Shown here in pieces: positions 1 through 8,716 of a stretch of DNA of 64,000 nucleotides; within the stretch, counting starts at the first letter, position 1, and each line of letters opens with the position of its first letter. The notes under the pieces are model-generated. The model had not been told where the DNA came from, did not search any database, and was given only the letters and a program-made list of their open reading frames with translations. Made by a program: the position numbers and the translations under genes. The stretch comes from Kangiella taiwanensis (GTDB lineage: Bacteria > Pseudomonadota > Gammaproteobacteria > Enterobacterales > Kangiellaceae), in the NCBI RefSeq assembly GCF_020005165.1, contig NZ_JAHCLT010000003.1:186001-250000 (forward strand), in the 5' to 3' direction.

Positions 1-538
1 TACCTTCAAACGAACGCGTATGGAAATCTTTCTGCGTCATGCCTTTAGAAGCACAAACAGTTAAATTCTCCGGCGAGTTACCAAGCATCACTAAACCGCG
101 CTGAGTACCAGTAAGGTTAAGTAATGAGTATAACTGTTCATCGAGTGCTTCTAATAAAGACTGATGAGCCAACTCGTTGTAAGATTTTCTAGACTGCTGG
201 ATCCGCCAATGATTATGAGCATCAATAGCCTCTAATTGTTGCTTAGATTTGAGCTCAAATAGGCAATCAATATCGCCCAATGAAATGATGTCATTGGATG
301 AGAGCTGCTGATCGTCAACTTTTTGCCCATTAATTTTGACACCATTTGCGCTTAGACTATCTTTTAAAAACCACTGTTCACCTTTTGCGGTAACGAAGGC
401 GTGCTTGCGTGACACGCTCGGGTGATTAAGCCTAACCTCACAATCCAAGTCTCTCCCGACTTGATAGTGAGAATCTTCGAACAGTACGCTTTCCCTAGCC
501 GGCTTATCAGGATAACACGCTGTTATTCTGGCTGGCAT
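1..538 (-). CDS. FHA-domain protein, partial (C-terminus beyond left edge)
   Basis: The first 179 codons of a gene running off the left edge, starting with ATG at 538. The first ~95 residues read as a forkhead-associated domain, a phosphothreonine-binding fold: QVGRD near residue 27, the conserved SRKHAFV strand near 43, and SANGVKING near 63. About 80 further residues follow (LLNLTGTQRGLVML near 139), which resemble the start of a GAF-type sensor domain. FHA-GAF proteins often continue into a sigma-54 activation domain or a cyclase; which applies cannot be decided because the rest is missing. The gene follows the 555-1385 gene by 16 bp on the same strand, so the two are probably co-transcribed. 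The FHA call is firm; the function is open. Confidence 0.8.
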   Translation of the reverse strand, partial: MPARITACYPDKPARESVLFEDSHYQVGRDLDCEVRLNHPSVSRKHAFVTAKGEQWFLKDSLSANGVKINGQKVDDQQLSSNDIISLGDIDCLFELKSKQQLEAIDAHNHWRIQQSRKSYNELAHQSLLEALDEQLYSLLNLTGTQRGLVMLGNSPENLTVCASKGMTQKDFHTRSFEG

Positions 539-554
539 AACCTTAAAACCTCAA

Positions 555-1385
555 TTAATTGATTAAACGCAAACTAAAACGAAGGGTATTCGCTAGTGCC
601 ATGAGCTCACCTGCGACATTGTCAATATCGCGGCTTGAGCGCCAGACATCAGGAATATCAATGCCTCTAGCTGCTTCTACCAATTGTTTAAATTCATTTA
701 ACTTATTACTGGCATGAACATAGTTCTGCTGAGTAATTAATTGTTGGACTTCAGTCAGCTTCGCATTAAGCGAAGTGTAAGTTGCTGAAGACATTTGAGA
801 AGAAAAGTTGCTAAGCGTAGAGCTTAAATTACTCATTTTGGTGTTAACCACAGTCGTTGGTAATCGAAGGTCTGCCAAGATGAGGAATTGAGAAAACTTA
901 CCCGTTGTACCTCTTGCTCGGTAACTTCCCGACCCCATGGTCATAGTGATATCTCGGAACTGCCCGCCTAAAGGCGCTTTAAACAACCTTAACGGTGTTC
1001 CTGCAGTATACTCTAAATTATGAGTATGAATATCGACCGTTACTAGACCTTCAAAGGCCAAGCCTTGTGTCGACGGTGGTTCAACGGTAATAAGCATCGG
1101 AAAAGCACTAAGCAAGTTAGTGTCAATAGTTGATGGCAATCGGTTCAAAATGCTCAAATCGGTAATATCAATGACTTCCGCGGTTAACCCGATGCTGTTT
1201 TCATTTAAGCCAATAGCATCTTCGAATGTGATGGTGAAATCAGCTTCAATGCCACCAGCAAGCTCGATTACCGCTTCAATTTTATTCCCTCCATTGACTG
1301 TTAATTCAACTGGCGAACCCTGCACAGTTGCACATAAAAAGCACGCAGCAATGGTAACCGACAAGCGGCTAAGGAAATTTGACAT
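555..1385 (-). CDS. Secreted protein of unknown function
   Basis: A 276-residue protein with a signal peptide (about residues 1-23, hydrophobic core VTIAACFLCATV, probable cleavage after VQGS). The mature part starts with about 140 residues of beta-rich sequence, followed by a Ser/Asn/Thr-rich helical stretch (about 185-245) and a C-terminal segment with VWRSSRDIDNVAGELMALA near 250. No catalytic motif is visible and I do not recognise the family. It lies 16 bp upstream of the FHA-domain gene and downstream of the S8 protease at 1561-4029, all on the minus strand. An exported protein transcribed with a cytoplasmic phosphopeptide-binding sensor is a mildly unusual pair. The ATG start gives a complete signal peptide, so I kept it. 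Confidence 0.75.
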   Translation of the reverse strand: MSNFLSRLSVTIAACFLCATVQGSPVELTVNGGNKIEAVIELAGGIEADFTITFEDAIGLNENSIGLTAEVIDITDLSILNRLPSTIDTNLLSAFPMLITVEPPSTQGLAFEGLVTVDIHTHNLEYTAGTPLRLFKAPLGGQFRDITMTMGSGSYRARGTTGKFSQFLILADLRLPTTVVNTKMSNLSSTLSNFSSQMSSATYTSLNAKLTEVQQLITQQNYVHASNKLNEFKQLVEAARGIDIPDVWRSSRDIDNVAGELMALANTLRFSLRLIN

Positions 1386-1560
1386 TATATACCTCCAGTG
1401 AGCTAAAAACGCCCTTTCTTACTGAACTAACATTACTTTAAGTAATAAAGGGCTTGCCATCAAAATACTTATATTTAACTCTTTTTGCAACAAATTCTTA
1501 ACATGGGACTAACGGCAAAAGCAGGGAAATCACCCTGCAATTACCTTTCGAATCAAACAC

Positions 1561-4029
1561 TTATTGATAATAGCTATCGTAAGTTCTAGCAATAATTACA
1601 GCATAAGCACCGCGTGAAACTGTATCACTTGGCTTAAAGCGTGCAACAAGTGTTGGCTGTAGGTCAAACGGCCCCTGCTCTACATCAAACTCCACGCTCA
1701 GCAGTGATAAATTAAGCGCAGCTTGAACATGTCCACGGAGCTCAACAGGGATGCTTGCTTGATCAACCACCGGAACTGCTTGGCCATTGTATTGAACCGT
1801 AATATCACTGTCTGCATACTGCTCTGCTTCAGACTGTAGTCCTAGTGACTGCACTAAAGAGTAAGCAAGTTCAGCTCGGTTCACACTCGCATTTGGCTCA
1901 AAATCACTACCTGAGCTACGAACGACGGCATCTTGCGAACGTAGTGCGTCTTTCAAGGCTGCCGCTGGAGCACTGACCGCTTCAGCAAACGCCGCCGCAT
2001 CACCAGACACATCTGCAAAGTTGACGCTAGGTTCGTTCAATAAGTCTCTATATTGGCGCACAGCTGCACCCATCACTAGGTACTGGGCTAAATCAGCTTT
2101 AGTCAGATCAGCGTCCGGCTGGTAATTACCATTGATATCACCGTCAACTAAACGCTCGCTAACCGCGAACTCGATAGCTCCTTGAGCAGGATGACCATTG
2201 ATATCATTGAGACCATCGTATCCGCCAGATTTAATGAGCGTGATATTGCCGGTAATCGTTTCAGGAACGCCTGGGCCATTAGTGATACCTAAAGGATCTG
2301 CTTCAACACCTGACAAAGACGTCAAGCCATAGCCTTCAATACTCCAGATACCTTGTTGACCTGGCGCCGAAACACGCATATTCGTACTCAACACAGGTGT
2401 AGTTAAGTTACCGAAATATTCAGTACCATCTGGTGCCGTTAACTTTAGTTTAGTCGTATTGGCTAGGTTTTGTGCTGCTGCTGAAACAAAAGCTACGTCT
2501 TTGCCCACGTAGAATTCATATTCATCAGGGTTTCCAACAGGGATATAGTTAACACTGAATGGAATCGGCTCGTCGGCAGGGATTAGAATAGCGTTAGCAT
2601 TAAACTCATTTAGGTTGTTTACCGTAACATCGTAGCCACTATCATAATCCAGTGCCGCTGCTACAGCTGCGTGAGCATTGACATAACCGCCACCAACTTC
2701 CCATTTTTCAAAACCAGGCATATTGGTCGCTGTTTCCATGATCAGTTGCTTAATTTCTAGTGGTGTTAGGTTTGGGTTGGCTTCAAGCATCACTGCAGCG
2801 ATACCAGCGACGTGAGGTGTCGCCATCGAAGTGCCTGAAATCATGGTGTAGTACGGTAGGTATTCTGGCTCGATAGCGTCAACATCATCTGCGCCACCAT
2901 TAGAAACAACATTCGTTTTAGCACGAGATGAAATAATATCGACACCCGGTGCAACGACTGACACTTTGTTGTGGTAAGTCCACTCAGTGCCGTCTGGCAT
3001 GGTAAAAGTACCCTGCTCGTCTTTTTTACCGCGTGATGAAAAATCAATTAACGTGCCACTTTTAGTACCAGCGCCAACAGACATGCCCCATGGGATTTGT
3101 GCGTATGGGTTGTGAGTATCTTCGCCAGGGCCGTCATTACCCGCAGCAAATACAGATAATAAGCCTTGCTTGTAAGCAACGTAAGAAGACACAGAAATCG
3201 GGCCGTCTGGCTCGTACTTGCCGCTCGAACCCCATGAATTACTCATGATTCGGATCGGGCTATTAAAGTCATAAAGATGCGTCAAGGCATAGTCATAGCC
3301 GCCTAGTGCGTCTAAGATCGATAAACCTGCGCCAGAACCGTAACCTACTAAGTCTGCATCAGGTGCTGCGCCTTTATGTTTACCATCAGAATGAGCCCCT
3401 GTACCAGCTACTGTTCCTGCACAGTGTGTACCGTGGCCAACATTCAAATCTGTATTAAGCTGATCTTCTATCCATGTTCCACGAACAGGGGTAAGAGTCA
3501 GTGCTTGGGCATGTGTAATTGCCTGTACGTTTTGAACGACTTTTGTGCCGAACTCTAAATCATCAAGCGTTGCGTCAATACCAGAGTCGTTCACCATCAC
3601 GGTAACGCCTTTACCAGTAAAGGTTGTACCGTTTAAAGCACGAAACTCATCACTTTGGACTCGCTCAACACCTGTAATGATTCGAGAATCTGCATTGTAG
3701 TATCTCAGACTTCTATTCGCGAATACCGAGCGTACGCCGTCCAGCTCGCTAATAGTTTGAATTTGTGCAGGTGTGGCTTTAACACCAACCACTGGTAATG
3801 ACTGAAACTGCACACCTTCACTAAGGCCGAGGTTTAATAGTTGTTGCATCTGATTGCTATCCACCTTGTCCATTTGGTCAAAGGTGACAACCGCCATAAC
3901 AGAATCGGTAGGGTTTAAACTTAAAAGGTCTTGCTTTAACTGGCTGCCGATAACAGCATCAGCCGCAGCATTAAGACTAAAACCTGCTAACGCAGCAGAT
4001 AAAGCCAATTTTGATAGAGATTTATTCAT
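1561..4029 (-). CDS. Secreted subtilisin-like serine protease (S8) with SLH-like C-terminal repeats
   Basis: An 822-residue exported endopeptidase. The signal peptide is about residues 1-23. A prodomain of the inhibitor I9 type follows (about 24-125). The S8 catalytic domain carries the triad D148 (VNDSGID), H199 (GHGTHCAGT) and S401 (SGTSMATPHVAG), with oxyanion Asn298 (AAGNDG). A beta-rich linker covers about 470-620. The last ~200 residues contain three segments resembling S-layer homology motifs: AIEFAVSERLVDGD near 664, FEPNASVNRAELAYSLV near 757, and ARFKPSDTVSRGAYAVI near 800. SLH modules bind cell-surface polymers, so surface retention is possible. It is a paralogue of the 4239-6302 protease but with a different C-terminus. 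It has its own upstream dyad (4125-4140), and a terminator separates it from the other protease. The protease call is firm; the SLH call rests on motif reading. Confidence 0.92.
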   Translation of the reverse strand: MNKSLSKLALSAALAGFSLNAAADAVIGSQLKQDLLSLNPTDSVMAVVTFDQMDKVDSNQMQQLLNLGLSEGVQFQSLPVVGVKATPAQIQTISELDGVRSVFANRSLRYYNADSRIITGVERVQSDEFRALNGTTFTGKGVTVMVNDSGIDATLDDLEFGTKVVQNVQAITHAQALTLTPVRGTWIEDQLNTDLNVGHGTHCAGTVAGTGAHSDGKHKGAAPDADLVGYGSGAGLSILDALGGYDYALTHLYDFNSPIRIMSNSWGSSGKYEPDGPISVSSYVAYKQGLLSVFAAGNDGPGEDTHNPYAQIPWGMSVGAGTKSGTLIDFSSRGKKDEQGTFTMPDGTEWTYHNKVSVVAPGVDIISSRAKTNVVSNGGADDVDAIEPEYLPYYTMISGTSMATPHVAGIAAVMLEANPNLTPLEIKQLIMETATNMPGFEKWEVGGGYVNAHAAVAAALDYDSGYDVTVNNLNEFNANAILIPADEPIPFSVNYIPVGNPDEYEFYVGKDVAFVSAAAQNLANTTKLKLTAPDGTEYFGNLTTPVLSTNMRVSAPGQQGIWSIEGYGLTSLSGVEADPLGITNGPGVPETITGNITLIKSGGYDGLNDINGHPAQGAIEFAVSERLVDGDINGNYQPDADLTKADLAQYLVMGAAVRQYRDLLNEPSVNFADVSGDAAAFAEAVSAPAAALKDALRSQDAVVRSSGSDFEPNASVNRAELAYSLVQSLGLQSEAEQYADSDITVQYNGQAVPVVDQASIPVELRGHVQAALNLSLLSVEFDVEQGPFDLQPTLVARFKPSDTVSRGAYAVIIARTYDSYYQ

Positions 4030-4124
4030 AGCACCTAGCTCCAGTTCAGTTGTCGGTTTAATTACCGTTATTTATGTTTGTTATTAACAGAACTTATTTG
4101 ACCTGAATGTAGATATATTTGGAA

Positions 4125-4140
4125 TGAGGGTTATCCCCTA
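4125..4140 (-). promoter_or_regulatory. Dyad upstream of S8 protease gene 1 (LuxR/NarL-type 7-2-7 form)
   Basis: On the minus strand this reads TAGGGGATAACCCTCA. It starts about 96 bp before the protease start codon. A nearly identical dyad lies upstream of the other S8 protease gene (6368-6383). Two seven-base half-sites around a two-base centre are the layout typical of NarL/FixJ/LuxR-family regulators. A possible -10 (TACATT, minus strand, 4111-4106) follows, which would put the dyad near -35 to -40. The regulator is not in this window and the assignment is inferred. Confidence 0.45.
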
Positions 4141-4188
4141 TAGAGCACTCCTCATTTGCCCTAAAACCGCTTAAAACGTGACCGTAAT

Positions 4189-4225
4189 CACAAAAAAATG
4201 GGGCGCGAGGCCCCATTTTCTTTTC
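4189..4225 (-). terminator. Rho-independent terminator of the 4239-6302 protease gene
   Basis: A perfect stem ATGGGGC/GCCCCAT with a five-base loop, followed on the minus strand by seven T residues. It begins 14 bp after the stop codon of the upstream protease gene. T-rich sequence flanks both sides. It insulates the two protease genes from each other. Confidence 0.85.
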
Positions 4226-4238
4226 TTGAGCAGTTTAC

Positions 4239-6302
4239 TTAGTTTTGAACCAACTTAGACAAGGTTGTGTTGATATAGTAGTTAGTCAACACGCTAGCGT
4301 AACCATTGACACGTAGTGTGTAGTAACCACCTTCGGTTGGCGCGTAGCCAATAACTTCAGGGTTACCAAGGCTAGCACTGGTTGCGACAGACTCACCATT
4401 AGGGTCAATCAATTCGTAGTCTAGGTCAGCAACACCTTCCCAGCTTAGGCTTGACTCAATAAACGCTACTGAGTCATCAGCATAAAAGCGGAAGTCTTGG
4501 CTTTGAACGTTCTCAGCTGATGGTCCAATAGTGCCTTCAACATAGAACTCTTCATTCACAACCGTCATACCATTATCAACCAGTTGACCGTCGACCTTCA
4601 GTGCATCTAAGTTGATTTTGCCTTCAACGTGACGTAACTCGACAGAGTGAATGTCTTGTGCAGAAAGATCGCGTACAGCAAAGGTGCGAGTTTCAGGAGT
4701 TTGACTGTAGAAATCTACGATTCCGTAGCTGCGTCCATCAACGAAAAGCTCGCCACGACCGCCTTGATCACTTGCCTGGTAAACGAGTTGCATGCTCTCG
4801 CCCATGAAATCAAACATAGCTTTTGAGCCACGCTTCTTAGTTTGCAAATACGAGCCTTCGAAGCTCTCAGAAGAATTCACAAGCTTCCAGCGTGATGTAT
4901 AGTCGATATTAGAATCTGATTGATCGACATCACTCCAAATACCTTGGCTTGACCACTCAGTAGAGCCGTTCATGAAGTCTGAACGAACGCCTTGTGTATT
5001 ACGTGCAAGTTCAACTGCAGCCTGTACGTTGACGTAACCATCGCCTACTTGGTGGAAGCTGTAACCAGGCATATCATCGGCAGATTCGCGAATGATATCT
5101 TCTACTTGGTCTGGAGATAGATCTGGGTTTACTTCTAATAGCAGTGCAGCTACACCAGCGATAAATGGCGTCGCCATTGAAGTACCGCTCATACCTGCAT
5201 AGTAAATATGATAATCAGGATAGTCGGGCTCAATTACTGGGCCAAGCACCGGTAGTGGCGTGTTGATTGCACGTGTAGAAATAATGTTTGAACCTGGAGC
5301 AACAACATCAATGTGCTTGAAGGTATCACCCTCGACACCGCGGCTTGAGAAATCAGTCAGATCTTTGTCAGGATTACCTGCACCAACATTAATCACCCAA
5401 GGAGCGATTGCATATGGGTTGATTGTGTCGTCACCTGGGCCATCGTTACCTGCAGCAAATGCAACAACCATACCTTTCTTATAAGCTTCATATGATGCTT
5501 GGTTAATTGGGTTATTCGGATCGAATGCACCGCCACCGCTTGCACCCCAGCTGTTTGTGATGATATCAATATCTAAACGCTCGCGATTAGCAATCGAATA
5601 ATCGAAACCACCAATTGCAAATAAAATTGAAATTGCTTCACCAGCACCTAAGCCAACGATATTTGCATTTGGTGCAATACCGTCATGGTAGTTAGCACGA
5701 CGCGCATCCATTGCAGAAGCCGCACCTGAGCCAGCAACTGTACCAGCAACGTGAGTACCGTGACCTGAGCTCGTATCCGTATTAGGAATGCCTTCTAGGA
5801 AATAGTTACTGCCGCCTAATAAGTCTAAATCACCAAGAATCTTAACGTTCTCAACAACCTTAGAACCCATTGGTAAATCTTGGTGAGTCGCATCAACACC
5901 CGAATCAAGTACCGCTACAGTAACACCTTGCCCTGTAACACCTTCGACATCATGCACATAATGGCCACCAGTGATCTCACCTGAAGTATAGTTGTAATAC
6001 TTCAATGGCTTGTCGTAATAAATACTTTTTACACGGTCATCACCCGCTAAGTTCATAATTTGCAACTTGTTCAACGAAGCGCCAGCCATAGGCAAAGCTT
6101 GCATACTTAAGTATGGAGCGTTGACTTGTAACATCACAGAATCTAAATCACTTCTGTCATGTGTCGTAATAATCACTTTTTTGTTATCAAGCAGGTTTGG
6201 CAACATCTCTTGTAGATCTGGGCCAATGATTGCGTCCGCTTGAGCACCCCCAGCTATCGCTGTTAATACACAGGCAGAAAGCATTTTAAATTTAGTTTTC
6301 AT
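4239..6302 (-). CDS. Secreted subtilisin-like serine protease (S8)
   Basis: A 687-residue exported endopeptidase. The signal peptide is about residues 1-22 and an I9-like prodomain spans about 24-110. The S8 catalytic domain has D133 (VLDSGVD), H181 (SGHGTHVAGTVAGSG), oxyanion Asn286 (AAGNDGPG) and S375 (SGTSMATPFIAG). After the catalytic domain, about residues 455-580 form a beta-rich module containing FVDGRSYGIVDFYS and INLDALKVDG, which resembles a galactose-binding-like fold. Residues about 595-687 resemble a pre-peptidase C-terminal domain, usually removed during secretion. It shares its N-terminal two-thirds with the downstream protease but has different C-terminal modules. It is flanked by its own terminator (4189-4225) and an upstream dyad (6368-6383), so it is likely a single-gene unit. 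Confidence 0.93.
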   Translation of the reverse strand: MKTKFKMLSACVLTAIAGGAQADAIIGPDLQEMLPNLLDNKKVIITTHDRSDLDSVMLQVNAPYLSMQALPMAGASLNKLQIMNLAGDDRVKSIYYDKPLKYYNYTSGEITGGHYVHDVEGVTGQGVTVAVLDSGVDATHQDLPMGSKVVENVKILGDLDLLGGSNYFLEGIPNTDTSSGHGTHVAGTVAGSGAASAMDARRANYHDGIAPNANIVGLGAGEAISILFAIGGFDYSIANRERLDIDIITNSWGASGGGAFDPNNPINQASYEAYKKGMVVAFAAGNDGPGDDTINPYAIAPWVINVGAGNPDKDLTDFSSRGVEGDTFKHIDVVAPGSNIISTRAINTPLPVLGPVIEPDYPDYHIYYAGMSGTSMATPFIAGVAALLLEVNPDLSPDQVEDIIRESADDMPGYSFHQVGDGYVNVQAAVELARNTQGVRSDFMNGSTEWSSQGIWSDVDQSDSNIDYTSRWKLVNSSESFEGSYLQTKKRGSKAMFDFMGESMQLVYQASDQGGRGELFVDGRSYGIVDFYSQTPETRTFAVRDLSAQDIHSVELRHVEGKINLDALKVDGQLVDNGMTVVNEEFYVEGTIGPSAENVQSQDFRFYADDSVAFIESSLSWEGVADLDYELIDPNGESVATSASLGNPEVIGYAPTEGGYYTLRVNGYASVLTNYYINTTLSKLVQN

Positions 6303-6367
6303 AGTTTGGTCCTATCGTTATTTAATTTAACGAGAATCACTATGAATAATACGAAATGAAATGTGTA

Positions 6368-6383
6368 TTGGGGAAAACCCCTA
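6368..6383 (-). promoter_or_regulatory. Dyad upstream of S8 protease gene 2, overlapping a putative -35
   Basis: On the minus strand this reads TAGGGGTTTTCCCCAA, matching the dyad at 4125-4140 at the same core positions. A good -10 hexamer (TATTAT, minus strand, 6351-6346) lies 17 bp from a -35 position that falls inside the dyad. This is the geometry expected for an activator that contacts RNA polymerase next to -35. The implied leader is about 37 bases. The start codon at 6302 is 66 bp downstream. Confidence 0.45.
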
Positions 6384-6428
6384 GAAAAGAACGAGCATAG
6401 TACCTAGCTGCCTATGCCCGTCAAAAAT

Positions 6429-7214
6429 TTAGATGTTAGATTTTGAGAACAATCGTTGGTAGTTTTGCGCCGTAACTTCACAAAGCTCCTGGTAAGTTAA
6501 GCCGTGTAAATCGGCGACAAACTGCCCTACTTCTTTAACGTATGCTGGCTGGTTCGATTTTCCGCGATGCGGGACTGGTGCTAAGTACGGTGAGTCTGTC
6601 TCAATCAAAATTCGGTCAAGCGGTACTCGGCGGCAGACTTCACGTAACTCTTCTGCATTTCTGAAAGTCACGATACCTGAAAAAGAAATGTAGAAGCCTA
6701 GCTCCATAGCCGCTTCCGCCATTTCTAAACTTTCAGTGAAACAATGTAATACGCCACCACACTTCTGTGCATTTTCTTCTTTCAGTATTTGAATGGTGTC
6801 TTCGCGAGCATCACGGGTATGAACGATAATCGGTAAATCGACCTGATTTGCTGCTTGGATGTGCTTTCTAAAGCTCTCTTGCTGTAATTTATGATTCTCA
6901 GGCTCTTTGTTGTAAAAGTAGTCCAAGCCCGTTTCACCGATAGCGACGACTTTCTCATGCTTTGAATGCTCGACTAGAGCATCAACATCCGTATCTTTAA
7001 CACCGTCGTATAAAGGATGAACACCCACGGAGCATGAAATATCATCATGTTTTTCCGCAATGTCTCGCACATCGCTAAATTTATCCAAAGTAATACAGAC
7101 GCATAACATATGCTTCACGCCCTGCTCTCGCGCGTGATCAAGCGCGCCCTCAAGCTTTCCGCCAAAGGGTTCTAAATCAAGACGATCTAAGTGGCAGTGA
7201 GAATCGATTAACAT
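6429..7214 (-). CDS. ycfH: TatD-family metal-dependent hydrolase (YcfH-like)
   Basis: A 261-residue TIM-barrel hydrolase of the TatD family, whose members have 3'-5' exonuclease/DNase activity. The metal-ligand motif DSHCHLD is at residues 4-10 (H6, H8). GETGLDYFYN holds the conserved Glu, followed by IVHTRDA, GVLHCFTES and IETDSPYLAP. Length is typical. It is the last gene of the pabC-mltG-tmk-holB-pilZ-tatD series, which matches the usual position of ycfH after holB. It lies about 93 bp after pilZ on the same strand. That gap holds a small inverted repeat (ATTGACA...TGTCAAT, about 7272-7301). Confidence 0.93.
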   Translation of the reverse strand: MLIDSHCHLDRLDLEPFGGKLEGALDHAREQGVKHMLCVCITLDKFSDVRDIAEKHDDISCSVGVHPLYDGVKDTDVDALVEHSKHEKVVAIGETGLDYFYNKEPENHKLQQESFRKHIQAANQVDLPIIVHTRDAREDTIQILKEENAQKCGGVLHCFTESLEMAEAAMELGFYISFSGIVTFRNAEELREVCRRVPLDRILIETDSPYLAPVPHRGKSNQPAYVKEVGQFVADLHGLTYQELCEVTAQNYQRLFSKSNI

Positions 7215-7307
7215 AGCACAGAGGTTGAAAAGTAGATTTTATTCAGTGGCGTAGAGTAACATGAGAGCCCATAAATTGACATGGGCCCAATATTGTCAAT
7301 ATGAGGA

Positions 7308-7658
7308 TTACATCGTATGGGTTGGTTTATCGGATTCTAATTTACCCGCAAGTATTGTCTCGATAGTATTCTTAGCTTTACCTTTGTCCTGATCGCTGAA
7401 TTGAATTCCTATACCTGCTCGGCGATTGCCCTGCGCACCGATTGGCGTTACCCAAACGACTTTACCTGCGATTGGTAACTTTTCAGGTTCATCAACCAAG
7501 GCCAGTAGCATAAACACCTCATCACCGAGGTCGTATTGCTTGTTGGTTTGAATGAAAAGACCGCCATTAACCACAAACGGCATATAAGCTGCGTAGAGAT
7601 CTTCTTTGTCTTCTACATGAATGGTCAAAATCCCCGGGCCGGTTCTTTCAATTCGCAT
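7308..7658 (-). CDS. pilZ: PilZ-domain protein (type IV pilus assembly PilZ-like)
   Basis: A 116-residue single-domain PilZ protein. GGLFIQTNKQYDLGDEVFML and GIGIQF fit the PilZ barrel. The N-terminal RxxxR-D/NxSxxG cyclic-di-GMP signature is not evident, as is usual for the PilZ protein encoded next to holB/tmk, which works in type IV pilus biogenesis without binding the nucleotide. It lies between holB (36 bp upstream) and tatD, the common gammaproteobacterial arrangement. I infer the pilus role from neighbourhood and lack of the motif. No other pilus gene is in the window. Confidence 0.88.
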   Translation of the reverse strand: MRIERTGPGILTIHVEDKEDLYAAYMPFVVNGGLFIQTNKQYDLGDEVFMLLALVDEPEKLPIAGKVVWVTPIGAQGNRRAGIGIQFSDQDKGKAKNTIETILAGKLESDKPTHTM

Positions 7659-7693
7659 GATAAGAATTCCTATAAAGTAATAAAAGCTTTAAG

Positions 7694-8716
7694 TTAGCTC
7701 GCTATATTTTTGTATTTTATGGCAATTTGCGAGCTATAAATTAAGAAACTTTGCCACGATGCCATTAGATTAGCTGGACTTTTCAGCTTAATCAACCGCT
7801 GCAATTCAATTATTTTGGTCAATAGCAACATCACACCTTTAGCCGATATCGTCTCTGCGATTGGTGCTATCGCACCGAACTGCTTCTTTAATTGCACCTG
7901 CTCTTCGGATGCGCCCTGCTGTAGAAACAATACATCATGGAACATCAATTGGCACCAATAAACACAGTTCTCTAATTCACTCTGCCAGCGCTCAGCAATC
8001 TCCATCGGCGTTTGTTTGCCTGCGACAATATCGGCGTAATCATAAATAAACTCACCGCTTTTAAAAGCTTCGCCATCTTCAACAAAGGCTTCTACTTTAT
8101 AGGGTGCCGTCGGGAATAACTGAATTCCGGTTTCCATGTCAGCGGAGATGAAATCATGGCGAGCATTGAGCCATTCACGTGTCACAGCGCTGTCCGTTAC
8201 ACCCACTTTTCGCAGCTGGGCTCGGCTTTTAATTGTCGCGGGCACGCCTTGTAATTGCTCGGCTTGAAGAATGAGCAACGTATTTGGTTGTGGCTCTTCT
8301 AAGGTTTTGAGTAACGCGTTGAACGAACTGGCATTAAGCGCGTGGACATTGGCAATATTCGCCACTTTCCAGCCCGCTTGGTGCGAAGACTCCTGCATGT
8401 GTTCGATCAGATCACGTACCTGAGCAATCGAAATTTGTGTTTTGCCTTCCTCCACATCAAGGTGATGATAATCGGGGTGGCTACCTGCATGAAACAATTG
8501 GCAGCTTTTGCATTGCCCACAGGCTCCCAGCTCTTTCTGCTCAGAGCCACATAGCATCCACTCAGCCACGAAACGGCAAAAATCATCGCGCCCAACGCCC
8601 TCCTCTCCTAGCATTAGAAGTGAGTGAGGTAATTGCCCCTGTTGAAACTGTCTAGAAATCTGCTCAAATGGCTCTTTTTGCCATGGTGTTAACCGTTCTT
8701 CAGCAAATAAACTCAT
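7694..8716 (-). CDS. holB: DNA polymerase III subunit delta-prime
   Basis: A 340-residue clamp-loader subunit of the DNA polymerase III holoenzyme. The AAA+ fold is recognisable: GEEGVGRDD in place of a functional P-loop (the Lys is Arg, consistent with delta-prime not hydrolysing ATP), a zinc-module-like cysteine cluster (CGQCKSCQLF) near residue 80, and the sensor region FNALLKTLEEPQPNTLLIL with SRAQLRK after it. Its start codon overlaps the tmk stop by four bases, so the two are translationally coupled. Length and context match holB. Confidence 0.92.
   Translation of the reverse strand: MSLFAEERLTPWQKEPFEQISRQFQQGQLPHSLLMLGEEGVGRDDFCRFVAEWMLCGSEQKELGACGQCKSCQLFHAGSHPDYHHLDVEEGKTQISIAQVRDLIEHMQESSHQAGWKVANIANVHALNASSFNALLKTLEEPQPNTLLILQAEQLQGVPATIKSRAQLRKVGVTDSAVTREWLNARHDFISADMETGIQLFPTAPYKVEAFVEDGEAFKSGEFIYDYADIVAGKQTPMEIAERWQSELENCVYWCQLMFHDVLFLQQGASEEQVQLKKQFGAIAPIAETISAKGVMLLLTKIIELQRLIKLKSPANLMASWQSFLIYSSQIAIKYKNIAS

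Noticed and set aside
7264-7301. Inverted repeats between pilZ and tatD as a terminator
   Set aside because: Symmetry is clear (GCCCAT/ATGGGC and ATTGACA/TGTCAAT), but no T run follows on the relevant strand, and the two structures exclude each other.
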